Below, in pieces: positions 47,188 to 59,800 of a stretch of DNA of 64,000 nt. How positions within the stretch are numbered: the first letter of the stretch is position 1; every line of letters starts with the position of its first letter. The notes under the pieces are model-generated. The model was not told the origin of the DNA. It was given only the letters and a program-made list of their open reading frames with translations, and searched no databases. Source of the DNA: Capsaspora owczarzaki ATCC 30864 (taxonomy: Eukaryota; Opisthokonta; Filasterea). A program made the translations under genes and the position numbers. The stretch spans positions 1,031,585 to 1,095,584 of the forward strand of contig NW_011887293.1 in the NCBI RefSeq assembly GCF_000151315.2, in the 5' to 3' direction.

Positions 47188-47507
47188 CCCGTCTCTGGCG
47201 TGTTAAAACTAACGATGATGTAGATTTGCTTGATGTAGTTTTGATAGTGTGCGTTAATCTTAATTTGATAGTCTGGGGTTTTCCAAACGTGCAAAACCAA
47301 CATGCACCGCTTTTTGCCGCTCTTCCCTCTTCCCCGCTTCACCCAAACACTGGATGGCTATCTCGTTCACCACCTTATCACAACAACTACAAGGACAACA
47401 ACAGCAACAGCAACAACAACAGCGAGAACAGGTCGGCGTGAAGGACATTCGACGTTTAAACTAGTTAGCTATTGATACAAAACATGTGTGAGGGGGGGGG
47501 AGGGCCG

Positions 47508-48814
47508 CTATACATCAGCTTCCTCCTTGGAGCGTCGCAGACGGTCAACAATCTTTTGAACGCGCTCGTAAGAAGCAGAGCTCTCAAACTCGGACTCGAG
47601 GTCGGCAATATCGTTCCGGACCTTGGTCCAGGCGGCATCAATCCATTTGCTCTGTGAAGCTGAAGTTGCAACTGGCTCGGCGTCGTCTGCAGTGGAGGAC
47701 GAGGGAGTGTCGGAGCTGGGAGTGAGACTGAGCAGCAGCGCATCCAGATCGACAGACGCATCGCTGCCAGAAGGAACGGCCGTGTCAACTTTTGCAAGCT
47801 GGGCCGAGGTTTGCAGCTTGAACGCTTCCTCAAAGCGTGCGCGCAAAAACCGCCGAAGCTCGGGCACTGTCATGGAGGCTGCGTTCTGCACGAGGAAGAC
47901 CAGCGGGGTCATGCCAGAACTGGTGGAGACTGGCTGCGGGGCATCGGTGCCGACTGCTTGGATATCGTTGTTGTCGGCGAACAAATCCATGGCAGCCTGG
48001 CGTGGCGGCAGGATGTTTCGGGGCACGTTGAGATGGACGCCGGCCGAGTTGGACTGGCGGGAAACGAGCTCGTTCACGGTCAGAACGTGTGCCCGTAGTT
48101 GCTGCAGCGCGTCCGTGGACGAGACGGGGCTTTCGGAGGGGTCTGCTTCGTTGACGGCGCGAGCAAGCTCCTCAGAGAAGGCCGCACGATCAAAGCCGAG
48201 ACTCTTGACAAAGTCTTCTACAATCATTGAGCCGGTGGAGCTAAACACTTGCTGCGCGGTGGCCTCGACGGTGGCTCGGTCGGGCGGATAGAAAAACTCT
48301 TGCTTCTCGCCAGACAAGCGCGCAGCCGGCACCATAGAGCGCACTAGATTGAGGCGGCCGCCGCCGCCAGCGGTGCGCACCAACGGGACGGGGAGCGTCG
48401 ACACTGGGGTCAGATCCTTGATGGGATCTCCCGAGGCGACACGCGCGCACGCACGGCGCTTCTGCTGCTTCCACAAGTCGGGCGTGCGGAAGAGCTGATA
48501 GCGTGCAACCGATTGATGTGCCTTGAGCCACGACTCGAGCACTGGCACGGCCAGCGTGGAAACGTGCATGTTGATCGTAAAGCGACGGGCAGTCAAGTGG
48601 CTCGATCCAAGCCCACGCATGCGATACGGCAACAGCTCCAAGCCAAAGTGTTTGAAGCTCAGCACCGAGCCGCCATCCTTGTGCACAGTGGCGAACAACT
48701 GAGCGCACAAGCTCATGATGTCGTGCTGGAAACCAGAGGTGAAAAATCAAAAGGGTGAGCAAGGAGTGAGCGTGAGACAACACTGGCAATCCGGCGGTGG
48801 TGGGTTGATGTTTG

Positions 48815-48859
<45 letters not shown>

Positions 48860-49276
48860 GCGAGGCGGTATGGAGATAGGAATGGCAGGAGAGAGAGAGA
48901 AAGATGGAGAGATGGAAGAAGGCGAGATCGCACAAAAATCCGCGTGCATTGAAGACCGACGCGCGGACGCCGCCAAGCGAGACCAACCAAGGTGAAGGAC
49001 GGGGATGGCTGGGATTGGCCCCCCTGAGTCAATGAATCAGACAGGAGCGACGCAGGACAGGCGAGCGCTTCAACGAGAGTAGGATTGCCAAACCATGAGG
49101 ACAACGTAGCGGTTCCCTCTCTCTCTCCCTCGTCCCGAAAACAGCATCCCCTTGTCCATTGTGGTGCTGACGGCTGGACTATTGTGCGAGTGTTGAGCGG
49201 GGCGTTGGCCGATTGGAGGCTGCACACAAACCTTCTTGCACTGGCGCATCATGAACATGGCTTCGTAGGTCGGCAT
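47508..49276 (-). CDS. MRPS6: Mitochondrial ribosomal protein bS6m with long C-terminal extension
   Basis: Exon 1 (49276-49232) encodes MPTYEAMFMMRQCKK and exon 2 (48725-47508) continues HDIMSLCAQLFATVHKDGGS, LSFKHFGLELLPYRMRG, TARRFTINMHVSTLAVPVLE and WLKAHQSVARYQLFR. This is the S6 fold (beta-alpha-beta-beta-alpha-beta) with the usual order of conserved patches, as in bacterial S6 and animal MRPS6. The total is about 420 residues, against 95-125 for most S6 proteins: about 300 residues follow the S6 domain, mostly Ala/Ser/Asp-rich with a helical Glu/Arg C-terminus (YERVQKIVDRLRRSKEEADV). The intron is 506 nt with a GA microsatellite. The extension has no domain I know. Confidence 0.78.
48821..48857 (+). 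repeat. (GA)n repeat in the bS6m intron
   Basis: About 18 GA units; CT on the coding strand, upstream of the splice acceptor. Confidence 0.9.
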
Positions 49277-50116
49277 GGCTGAGATGGAACAAAACCAAAA
49301 AATGAACAAAAGACTGAATTGAAGCACTCAAACTGGCAATGGTTGACGAGATTCCATGAAGTTCGATCAGGTTCCAGCTTTCGGTGCAGCCTGAGTGAGA
49401 GGAAGCGCTCGCACTGCTGTTTTGCATTACAGTTTGGTCTCTACCGGCCTGAGGTTGGATCTGGGAGGCGCTCCTTCCTGCGTGCTCATCGTCCAAGGAT
49501 GCCCGCATTTTCAAGCCGAGCAGTTGGATTTTTCAGGGTTGAATGCATGCTGGAGGGGTTTGGATTGCATTGTCACACAGTTTTCATTGGTCGTGAAGGA
49601 AACAACCGTACTTCAAGAAAAAAGAAAAAAAAAATAGACCAACAATCAACAACAAAAAAACACTTAAAACCGCAACAAAAAGGCAGTTTAGATCGCGATT
49701 TTTGCCCAGCGTTGTGCTGCGCGCCCCGGCACCAGGGTGACACCTTGGACGTGGGGTGCGGCTCGAGTGCTACTCACACTCCTGTTGAGTGAAGGTTGCA
49801 CGAGAACGAGCTCCTCTCGACGCACGAAAGCACAGTTGAACAAGTAAAAAAAAAAAGAAAAAAAAAAAAACAAAAGAAAGCGGTTTTGCTGTTGTTTCGT
49901 ATTTTGTGTTTTTGTTTTTTTTTGTTTTTGCTTCCTCTCGTCGCCGTGCTGTCGTCCTCCAGCAAAGCAGAAAATGGCATGACGAGATGCAAGCTTGCAT
50001 ATTCCATCTACCTCGACCAACAACATCCCAATGTGCTTTTTGACTCAAATATCAAACACATCCGCCGCATTTGGAACGCAGCTCACTCCACCAAAAACAC
50101 AAACCCCAAATACACA
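49277..50116. other. Divergent intergenic region, bS6m to profilin
   Basis: About 840 nt, presumably holding the promoters of both divergent genes. A-runs at about 49620 and 49846-49870 and T-runs near 49900 are present. No supported coding exon or RNA gene was found. Confidence 0.45.
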
Positions 50117-51852
50117 ATGTCCTGGCAAGCGTACGTCGACACCAACCTCCTTGGCACCAAGCTCGTCTCCAAGGCCGCCATCCACGGCCTCGACGGCAAC
50201 CCGTGGGCCACCTCTGCCGGCTTCAAGGTACGCTCGCTCTTCTGCAAACTGAAACAAGCTTTTTTTTTTCTTTTTTTTTCCGTTGCTTTTTTTTTTTTTT
50301 TTTTTTGTGCCTTTCTTCCGTGCTTGGCCGTTTGTCACTGTCTTCGCCTTCGCCCCCTGTTTCTCTTTCTCCTTTGCCCTCTTCATTTGGGTCAACTACA
50401 TGCTTTGCGTGAGCGTCTGCTCGCTCTGCAAGTGCGCTGCTGGCTCACCTAAAAAGTGCGCAACGCGAAGATAGATTGAATTTTTTTCACATTTTTTTTT
50501 TCGTTTCCTCTTCTTCTCGAGCCGCTTGGTTGGCTGCTGCTGCTGCTGCTTGCTGCTTGCCGACTTTCAGCACAAACAAGCGCCTTCTCTTGCTCGCTGC
50601 CTCGAGTCGCGAACGACGGCGGCACTGCCTTGCACTGTGCAGGCGACTGGACTTTTTTTTTTTTGAATACTGCGATCGTACGATCTTGCTTTTTTTTTTT
50701 TTCATTTTGCCGTGACTGACGAGGAGGCGAGCAAAAGCGCTGTGGTTTCAACCCCACCACTTGTTGCGTTCTGCAAAACACTTCGAGGCATGCGCCAACC
50801 CTCCACCCGTCGCTCTTTGCTCGTGTGATTGTGGCCCGTTCTCGAACAAGCAGCGTTTTTTAATATTTTTTTTTATTTAAAGCGAAAAAAAACACAAACA
50901 ACAAACAAACAACCAAAAAGAGCAATCATATTGTTTTTTATTTTTATTTTTTATTTTTTCCTCTTCTGGCGTCTTTTGCTGTGCGCTGCTCGCGTTGTTG
51001 GGCGCCGCCGTTTGCCACGATGCAGCTGCAAAGCTAAGTTGCGCCTGCGCAAAAACAGCTGTGAAGCGAGCACAGAGGTGGAGCACCATTCCCCACAGTC
51101 GATTTTTTTTTGTATTTTTTTTTTTTTTTGATTTCATCGTACTTTTTCGATCTTGAAAAATGCATCTTGCTGGCGCCTTGTCACAACACTTTGGAGGTGG
51201 ATGTGTTTGACTGCCCACGCGAGTCTTTGGACATCAAGACCTTGTTCTTGGGTGCTTGTGGTCGTGCCATTCCTCTGCATTGCAACACCACCTTGTGATT
51301 GTTTGTTGGTCGACCAGCAGCAAATCAAAAAGGAGGGCAGTGTTCGAGGGGTTTTTTTTTTTGTCTTCCCTCTTTGCTTTTCTTCTTCCTGTTCTTCTTC
51401 TGTCCTTGCCGACCGTCTTTCCTTGCTTTTTCGCGTTGCCTTGCCGTCAAACCGCAGCATGGCATTGCTTTCCTTGGTCGGATTCCGTTGTTTGAACTGT
51501 GCACTAGCTGGATTTCTGTTGCTCACTTTGTCTGCCCCTTCCTTCCTCTGCTCCTCTTCTCCAACAACAGGTCGACAAGGCTGAGGCTGCTGCCCTCGTC
51601 GCTGCTATCGGCAAGAAGGAGCCCAGCGACCTCTACGCTTCCGGCATCAAGCTTGGCGGCCAAAAGTTCACTTTCCTCCGCCACGAGCAGAACCGCTCGG
51701 TCTACGGCCGCAAGGGCGCTGACTCTGGCTGCTGCGTCGTCAAGACCAAGCAGGCCATCGTTATCGGTGTCTTCGAAGGTGGCATCCAGCCCGGCCAGTG
51801 CAACTCTGTTGTCGAGCGTCTTGCTGACTACCTCATTGAGAACCAATACTAA
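50117..51852 (+). CDS. PFN: Profilin
   Basis: Two exons (50117-50227 and 51571-51852) encode 130 residues, the usual profilin length. Exon 1 gives MSWQAYVDTNLLGTKLVSKA with the WQAYVD signature that contributes to poly-proline binding. Exon 2 gives GIKLGGQKFTFLRHEQNRSV, YGRKGADSGCCVVKTKQAIV and the C-terminal helix VVERLADYLIENQY. Profilin binds G-actin and proline-rich proteins and promotes filament growth. The exon join is phase 0 after GFK, with donor GTACGC and acceptor ACAACAG. The intron is 1,343 nt, long for this window, and very T-rich. Confidence 0.94.
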
Positions 51853-52360
51853 GCTGCTTTCATGAGGATCCCAGCAACCATTGTTTGAGCGCCCCCCTGA
51901 TTTGCCTGCGGTTTTTTTTCATCTGTCCGTTTTTGTTGCTTGCCAATTGAAAATGAACGGATTTGTCCATTTATCACATTCTCTTGAGCATTTCGTTTGT
52001 ATTTCCACTTGTGCTATGGTACGGTGAATGTTGAGCAATGTCTATCGAGATGTGACAATGGCGGGGTGGATAATCGAGAGCGTGTTATTCGAGGCAACGA
52101 AAGTCGGCAACAAAAACGATGGAACGTGATTCAACCCATTCAACAGAGCAAAGTAGAGGTGTTCTGCCACCTCGCTGCCTTTTACAATCCTGGTCGGAAG
52201 GGAGTCCGACGAGGCGTTGCGGCAACGGCGCGACCAGGAGTGAATATTTTGCCACTACAACAGACACACCCACACACCAACCGATTGAAAAAGTCAGCTT
52301 GCAGAGAATTTCAAAGCCCACATCCGTTACTGTTTTCTCGCATTCCTAACCTTTGCTTGT
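51853..52360. other. Convergent intergenic region, profilin to DHX38
   Basis: About 510 nt between the profilin stop and the proposed DHX38 stop. No gene recognised. The boundary on the DHX38 side is uncertain because of the nearby assembly gap. Confidence 0.4.
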
Positions 52361-55300
52361 TCATTGCTGCACGTCGTTGCTCTTCCGCGCTTGAACACGA
52401 TCCTTCATGGCTTGCTTGGCAGCGNNNNNNNNNNNNNNNNNNNNNNNNNNNNNNNNNNNNNNNNNNNNNNNNNNNNNNNNNNNNNNNNNNNNNNNNNNNN
52501 NNNNNNNNNNNNNNNNNNNNNNNNNNNNNNNNNNNNNNNNNNNNNNNNNNNNNNNNNNNNNNNNNNNNNNNNNNNNNNNNNNNNNNNNNNNNNNNNNNNN
52601 NNNNNNNNNNNNNNNNNNNNNNNNNNNNNNNNNNNNNNNNNNNNNNNNNNNNNNNNNNNNNNNNNNNNNNNNNNNNNNNNNNNNNNNNNNNNNNNNNNNN
52701 NNNNNNNNNNNNNNNNNNNNNNNNNNNNNNNNNNNNNNNNNNNNNNNNNNNNNNNNNNNNNNNNNNNNNNNNNNNNNNNNNNNNNNNNNNNNNNNNNNNN
52801 NNNNNNNNNNNNNNNNNNNNNNNNNNNNNNNNNNNNNNNNNNNNNNNNNNNNNNNNNNNNNNNNNNNNNNNNNNNNNNNNNNNNNNNNNNNNNNNNNNNN
52901 NNNNNNNNNNNNNNNNNNNNNNNNNNNNNNNNNNNNNNNNNNNNNNNNNNNNNNNNNNNNNNNNNNNNNNNNNNNNNNNNNNNNNNNNNNNNNNNNNNNN
53001 NNNNNNNNNNNNNNNNNNNNNNNNNNNNNNNNNNNNNNNNNNNNNNNNNNNNNNNNNNNNNNNNNNNNNNNNNNNNNNNNNNNNNNNNNNNNNNNNNNNN
53101 NNNNNNNNNNNNNNNNNNNNNNNNNNNNNNNNNNNNNNNNNNNNNNNNNNNNNNNNNNNNNNNNNNNNNNNNNNNNNNNNNNNNNNNNNNNNNNNNNNNN
53201 NNNNNNNNNNNNNNNNNNNNNNNNNNNNNNNNNNNNNNNNNNNNNNNNNNNNNNNNNNNNNNNNNNNNNNNNNNNNNNNNNNNNNNNNNNNNNNNNNNNN
53301 NNNNNNNNNNNNNNNNNNNNNNNNNNNNNNNNNNNNNNNNNNNNNNNNNNNNNNNNNNNNNNNNNNNNNNNNNNNNNNNNNNNNCACAGTGAGCGACGTT
53401 TCAGCAATGTTTGTGGCGACAATGCACTTGCGCTGCTGGTTGTCGGTCTTTTGGAAGATTTTCGCCTGCAAATCGCTCGGCAGCTGCGAGTAGATGGGCA
53501 GGATGGCCAAAGGCGGGGCCTCCTCGCCCAGAGCATTCAGTCGCTCCTGAAGCAAGCCGCACGTGACCTCAATGTCTTCCTGGCCTGTCATAAAGATGAG
53601 GAGGTCCCCAGGTGGCTGCTGCAAGTGCACCGATAACGCCTGCTTGACGGAGGCCTCGACATAGTCCTCGCAGTGGTACTTGGAATAGAGCACGTCCACG
53701 GGGAACGTACGGCCAGGAATGGTAAAGACGGGAACGTTGCCAAAGAAGGTCGAGAACTTTTCCGAGTCCATGGTTGCTGAAGTCACAATCAGCTTGAGGT
53801 CGCGGCGGCGCGACATTACTTTGCGCAAAATGCCAAACAGCACGTCCGTGTTGAGAGCGCGCTCGTGAGCCTCGTCCATGACGATGGCCGAGTACTTTTC
53901 CATGTCGCTGTCGTGCAGCGATTCGCGGAGCAGAATACCGTCCGTCATGTACTTGATGACTGTTTCGTCCGACGTGCAATCTTCAAAGCGGATCGAGTAT
54001 CCGACCGTCGAGCCAATCTTGACACCCATCTCATCGGCCACGCGCTTGGCAACTGACATGGCGGCCACGCGGCGCGGCTGCGTGCACCCGATTCGCCCGT
54101 GCTTGCCAAACCCGGCCTCGTAGAGGTACTGCGTGAGCTGGGTGGTCTTGCCCGAGCCCGTCTCACCCACAATAATCACAATGCTATTGTCGCGAATGAC
54201 TTGCATCAGCTGTTCCCGGACTGCAAAGACGGGCAAGAACTGCCGCTGCTCGCGGATGGTCTTGGTGCGCGCAAACTCGCTGGTCGCCTCGCTCGACATG
54301 GTGGCGCTTTCCAGCATGGAGGTGGCGCCGGACGCAGTCCCGCTTTCGGTGGTTGTCGAGCGCGGTGCGGACAGGATGGCCGCGCCAGCGATGGCCGTGT
54401 TGGTGGCGGCGGCTCCATCGGCAACACTCATACCGGAACGCGCGGCAGCAGCAACGGTCGGAGCAATGTCGCGATTGATTTCAGCCTGCAAGCCGATGGC
54501 GGCCGCGTCAGGATCCAGCTCATCAGCATTGGCTTGCGCACGCCCATCAAGTTCCCCAGCGCCGTGCCCGCAATGTTCCACGATTTTTCCTGCGCGCTCT
54601 GTCGCTCCTTGCGCTCGCGAAACTCTCGCACGGCCTTGCTGCCTTTGCGGGAGACTTGAGCCATGTCAGAGGTGGCATCTTTGAGCGGAATGATGGGTTC
54701 GCGCTGCTTGGTGAAATCAAAGCGACCGTCAAGGAAGGGCGGGACGATATTGTGAATGAGCAGATGCACGCGCGCCTCCGTGTCCTCCTCCATCAGCTCG
54801 TCCAGGTTGAGCTCCGTGCGCACAGCCACACCGCTGGTCACCATTCGGTCGCGCTCCCAGCGCTCGTTGTCCGCATTGATGGAGCGCTGCAAGGCCGACA
54901 TGCGCTTTACGGGCTGTCGATTGATCAATTCGGCCTCCTTCTTTTTCACATAGGATTCAGAGACATCAAAGGGATCGTGGTCGGCGGTGTCGAGGGCGTC
55001 TTCGTTGTCATACCACGCGCGATCGAGCCTCTTTTGCTCATCCTCCCACTCTTGAAACCCGTCTTCTTGAGCATATGCTCGGTCCACGTTCGTGTCGTTC
55101 TCGTCACGGTACTTTCCACCGCCTGTCTGGCGGGCGTCATCGCGACCAGATCGGTAGGATGATGAGTTGCCGCGGGAAGTTGCCGAGCCGCTGCCGCTGC
55201 TGCTGCTGCTGCTGCTGCTACTTCGCTCAGTCAACCCTCCGCGTTGCGTACTCGGGGCACGAGATGTTGTCCAGCTAGAAGATGAGCCACGAGAGTGATC

Positions 55301-56344
55301 ATCGCTCCGTGGTGTTGGCGCCGAGTCCCAGCGGCTGGTGCTCTTGGCGCTGCTGCCACCGTGCTCGTTGTCATCCCACGACGAGCGTGATGGTGTAGCA
55401 GACGGCTCGTACGAGCGTGGACGGGGCGTTGAATCCACTTGCATCCGGGCAACGCTTGAAGTGTGGCCACGTCGAGAGGATGAGGAGGAAGCGTAGCGGT
55501 CATCTCGTCGCCGATCATCTCTATCATCTCGTCGACGATCATCTCGCTCGTCCCGACTGCGATCCGAGTCTCGACTCCGGTCTCGATGGTCGCTGTCTCG
55601 TTGGTGGTAGTCGCGATGGTCGCGCTCTCGTCGGGCGCTGCGATCCGAGTGATTGTCATCGTATCTCCGGCTGCTATCATGCCCGTCGCTGCGATGGCGT
55701 GACGACGAGTGGCTTGACGATGACGATGATGCTGACGAGTGACTTGATGACGAGTGACTTGACGATGATGACGACGAGGCTACAGCAAGTCCACCCGACC
55801 CGCGCTCGCGGTCGAGGCGTTCGTGCATCCGGTCGCGCGCAATCGAGCTCACGCCTCCCGGGTGCGACGGCGTTTCAGCTTGCGGCAGACGATAGTGACG
55901 CTGCGGTGCACCCCGCTCGCCAGTCGTCGTCGTCGTCGTCGTCGCGGTGGTGGCGGTGGTCGTAGTCTCAACGACGTCGTCGAGCCTGGCTCGCTTGGCT
56001 TGCTGTTGCTGGTCGCTGCCATCGCCAGTTCCATCGCCATCGCCATCGCCGTAAGCACGGTGGGCTTGAGATTGCTGCTGCTGTGGTGCCTGTGCCTGTG
56101 CCTGTGCCTGACGCTTCTGTCGGGCGAGGGCGTCCAGTCCCAGCAGCGACCCCGTAGGCTTTGGCAGCTGCTGCGGCGGCGGCATCATTGCAGCGTCCTC
56201 GGTCGCGTCTGGCTTGGACGCAGTGCCCTCAGTCCCGCCAGAGACGAACGAGCGCATCTTGAATGTCATCAGCCCGCCACGCACGGGCGCAGGTGCAGCC
56301 AATCGGTGGACGTCGGCATCGTTGTTCTCGCTGGGATTGCTCAT
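52361..56344 (-). CDS. DHX38: Pre-mRNA splicing DEAH helicase DHX38/Prp16, interrupted by a gap and one frame break
   Basis: The start at 56344 ([20 protein letters not shown]) opens a long RS/SR-, Asp/Arg- and Ser-rich N-terminus, then the Prp16-specific middle ([36 protein letters not shown]). The helicase core has [20 protein letters not shown] (motif I), [20 protein letters not shown] (Ia), [15 protein letters not shown] (DEAH), [12 protein letters not shown] (III), [14 protein letters not shown] and [14 protein letters not shown] (V), where the N gap begins. The stretch after the gap ([20 protein letters not shown]) is a plausible C-terminal tail. Prp16 drives the remodelling before the second step of splicing. 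A one-base frame shift lies near 54515-54541, between the N-terminal part and the helicase core, probably a sequence error. Confidence 0.85.
52425..53384. other. Assembly gap (960 N)
   Basis: Run of N inside the DHX38 gene. The missing part should encode the rest of the helicase C domain and the HA2/OB region. Its size may be only an estimate: the protein missing relative to Prp16 seems a little larger than 320 residues. Confidence 0.98.
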
Positions 56345-56836
56345 TTGCCAACCACCTCGCGCGCGCACTCGAGCTAAGAATTAGAATGTTAAAGGGAAAA
56401 TGATAGAATGAACCAATACAGTTCAAGAAAGCGTCACCAAAACTCAGAGTGACTTTAAATGCAAAGGCTCAAATGCAAACTGAGCTGAACTGAGTTGTTC
56501 CCTCCAATGGTCTCCCCGCAGCAGCGCCACCCCCCCCCCCAACTCACCCGCTCGTCATGTTGGTGATTACTCAATGTTACCATGCAATGATGATCCGCAG
56601 CTTGTCTGTCATTTCGATCGTTCTCCAATTGCTCTCCTTCTTCTTTTTAAGACCAGTCTCTGTTTTGTATCTTGTTTGTTGTCATAAATCCTGTCAAAGC
56701 TGTCAGGCTCGCTTCAGAGTGAGGCCTCGTCCACAAAGATCGAGCAAAAGACCTCTCGCAAAATGAACACTCACCTCAATCCTAACATACGTGTCCCTGT
56801 GACCCATGTCTGATTGTCTCTGTTTGTTTGTTGCAG
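56345..56836. promoter_or_regulatory. Divergent promoter region between DHX38 and CTC1
   Basis: 492 nt between two start codons facing away from each other. The sequence immediately before the CTC1 ATG is TTGTTTGTTTGTTGCAG, a good splice acceptor, so CTC1 may have a 5' UTR intron here. No specific promoter element was recognised. Confidence 0.5.
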
Positions 56837-59800
56837 ATGGACGTTGATGACCAAGATTCACTCTCAGAGCTCACTTTGCGCGCCAAATGGCTCGTGGAGA
56901 TTGAGCAGCATGTCGCTCGCTTTCTGCCCCTGCCGACCACGACCACCACAACCACAGCGACCACGACCACGATGACACACACGTCGACTGGCGCTACGGG
57001 TCTGGCTGCAGACATTGCAGCGACGATCGAGCGACTGGTGCTTGGCGCGAATCATTCGCACGCAACCGCCACTGCGGCGGCGTTGGTGGCTCGTCCGCCG
57101 TTCGTTTCGCTCCGGCGGCTGTGCGAGATGGCTGCGTCGTATGGATTGCCGACCTGCGGATCGCTCTTAGCGGGGCAACCGACCGATGGACCACCGTCCC
57201 ATTCTTCAGCTCGAATCTCTCTCTCGCAGTCGTCTCAGTCGCAAGCCTCCTTCTCGCAGCAGACATTCGACGACTTTTCGCAAATGCTCGAGGTCGATCG
57301 CACACTGGCTTCAGCTCCGCTGGACGGAGCCAATCCTTTCCAGATGGCGCCAGTCGTTGTTGGTTACCTGTCCACCTGCGGTTTTCCTGGCGCTTCGCAG
57401 CAGCAGCCATTAGAGCAAACGGGCGCTTTATATCTCAGTGATGGCTCTGCTTGCATTCCGATCGAAGTGGTGCCGGACTGTGTGTCTGACAGCGTCATCG
57501 ACACCATTGTCATCGTGCCTTCCTGGAATCTGATTCCGAGCGAGAATTTCCCCCTTCGGCTGACCACCGGTGAGCCCATGCTCTGTTGTATGCATGTACG
57601 GCTTGTCTGGTGCTCTGGTAGATATGAAGCTGACGCAGATTTGTGACCGCTCCCCTTCATTTGCTATCAATTCTAAACCCACCGACAGATCCATCTCGCG
57701 TCTCGTTGGCGTACTTGGAGGCCAAGAGTGTCATTGAAGCAGTGCAGCCAAAACACAACTCGTCGTCCTTTGACTATTCACAGCTTTCCGTGTTGTCTGT
57801 TTCACGAGCCGCTCGTCTCTTGTCCAAGTAAGTGCCGCTTCATGCCATCCCTGCCATCCTCTCTCTCGCGCGCGCTTTTGGCTGACTTGAACCCTTTTCA
57901 ACGCACTCGCGCAGAAAGGACTTGCACGGACAAATGCTCCACGTTGGTGGCGTGGTATCGGCCCTTAGCCCTGTCCACAAGCTGCCTGGTCGACCAGGGT
58001 TTTTCATGATGCAACTTTCCACGGATAGTCCCACGGGATTGATGCATCCACCCAATGAAGAGGCCACCGTGGTGTTCCAAGGCGACAACTTGCTTTACTA
58101 CCACAATTTGCTTCGGATAAGGCGGCCCTGTGTTCTGACGAATTTGGTGTGCGCTGTCATGTTTCGTGGCCAGCCGAATGAGCGACGCATCTTGGCTGCC
58201 ACTGCTGCAAAGCCTTTGAGCTCGGCCAGTGATATTCACAACGACAACGGCACTCGTATTGCCTCGGTATCGTTGCTTGAACTGGCGCAATTAGTGGATC
58301 CAAACGACCTCGCTGAACCTCCCGACGTTTCGGTGCCGTCCCCCCGCGCATGTTCCTTACCATCTGCTTCTCCTTCTGCCAAGAAGGCCGGAGTGCTCAT
58401 TTCCTATCGTGGAATCATCACCAAAGTGGTTGATGCTGCTGTGGGCATGTACGAGCTCGACCAGTGCACACTTTTGCTGACCGGCCTTCAGCCCAACCCA
58501 CACTTTGGCCGCGGGCTGCGAGTCGGGGCAAGCATATGCGTTCACAACGCCCACATTGCACTGGAAGGCTCTGTTCGAACGGGCTTTGCACTTTGCACAT
58601 TTGGCTCGATCGAAATCTGCTCCTTTTCCCGCTTGCGCGCTCCGTACGAGCCGTTCGTCGCTCAACTCAGTCCGTACTGCAGGCAACTCAAGCGGTGTAC
58701 CGTGTCAGACTTTTTGTGGATATTGCGCACTGCACGTCAGTTTCAAGCGAAAATTCCTCCTTCACTTCTTCCTCTGTCTGCCTTCTTGGGTTCTCCACCT
58801 TCTTCTGCCTCTACCGGTGCTTTGCTGAGGGACGCGGAGGCTCCTATGAAACTAGAGTCGGGAAAGGCCATTGTAGAGCAGCTGATTGAGATGCAACACT
58901 GGACCACGTTAGGCGCGCGCGACATTTACGCTGAATTTTGTACTGGAAAGCTCCAGCACTCGTGCCCCGCCTGGGCTCCGTCGAACGGCACTGGCGTATT
59001 TCCGACGTTTCCGTCCATCTTTGGTTTATCGCAGCTGTTGCCAGACTCGACTCAAGAGAATGCGAGCGGCGCGTTGGATTGGTGGTCGTGCCGGATTATC
59101 AACCATAGCGAATGCGGGCAGGGCAATGCTGTGCTCGTTGGTGCCTTAACGGCGAGCACTTCCGCCTTGGGCGAGGCAGCTTGTCCCGCTGGAGGCGAAG
59201 CGTCGGGCGCCGCGGCGGCGTCGCTTGGCTGTGGAGAGCTTTGGTTTGCAGATGCCACAGGCTGCCTTCCTGCCTTGCTCAAGGGTGCCGTACAACCCGA
59301 GCACATTGGTGGCGTTTGGGCAATCTCAGACTACCGGTTGGTTATTGAGACATTTCAGCCAGACTCGATTGCCAGCACCACGACAGCGGGCGTCGTTCGA
59401 CGACACGCGCTTGATGCAGATGTGGCGAGCTTGCCGCTTCACTTCCGGTACATCGAGTTTTCTCTGGCCGACGCGACTCGGCTTGGTCAACTTCAAGAGC
59501 CTCCTCGATTGTCTATTGACCACAGTAATAGGACCAGCACTGAAATGGTGATTCTCGTCAAACTACGTCGGTTACCTCTTGCTCAACACGACCATCTGGT
59601 GATTGACGCGCAGTGCATCGAGTTGTTTTCTTCGTCTGATTTGGACGTGAACTTAACCCCCGGTCGGCCGCTTAAACTCTCCCTCGATGGATTTGAAGTG
59701 CTGGCCTCAAGACACCTGTTCACGCCGGGGTCGCTCGTCTACCTCGGTGGTGCGCATTGGTCGAGCGATGGCGCAACGCTCCATCTCAGCACCACCTCAG

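Noticed and set aside
52361-53636. Several long frames spanning the N run on both strands
   Set aside because: They are open only because N codons are not read as stops. Only the minus-strand DHX38 frame is real on the right flank.
54510-54545. A 23-nt GT...AG segment that could explain the DHX38 frame break as an intron
   Set aside because: Far shorter than any other intron in the window (60 nt or more) and no branch-point room; a base error is more likely.
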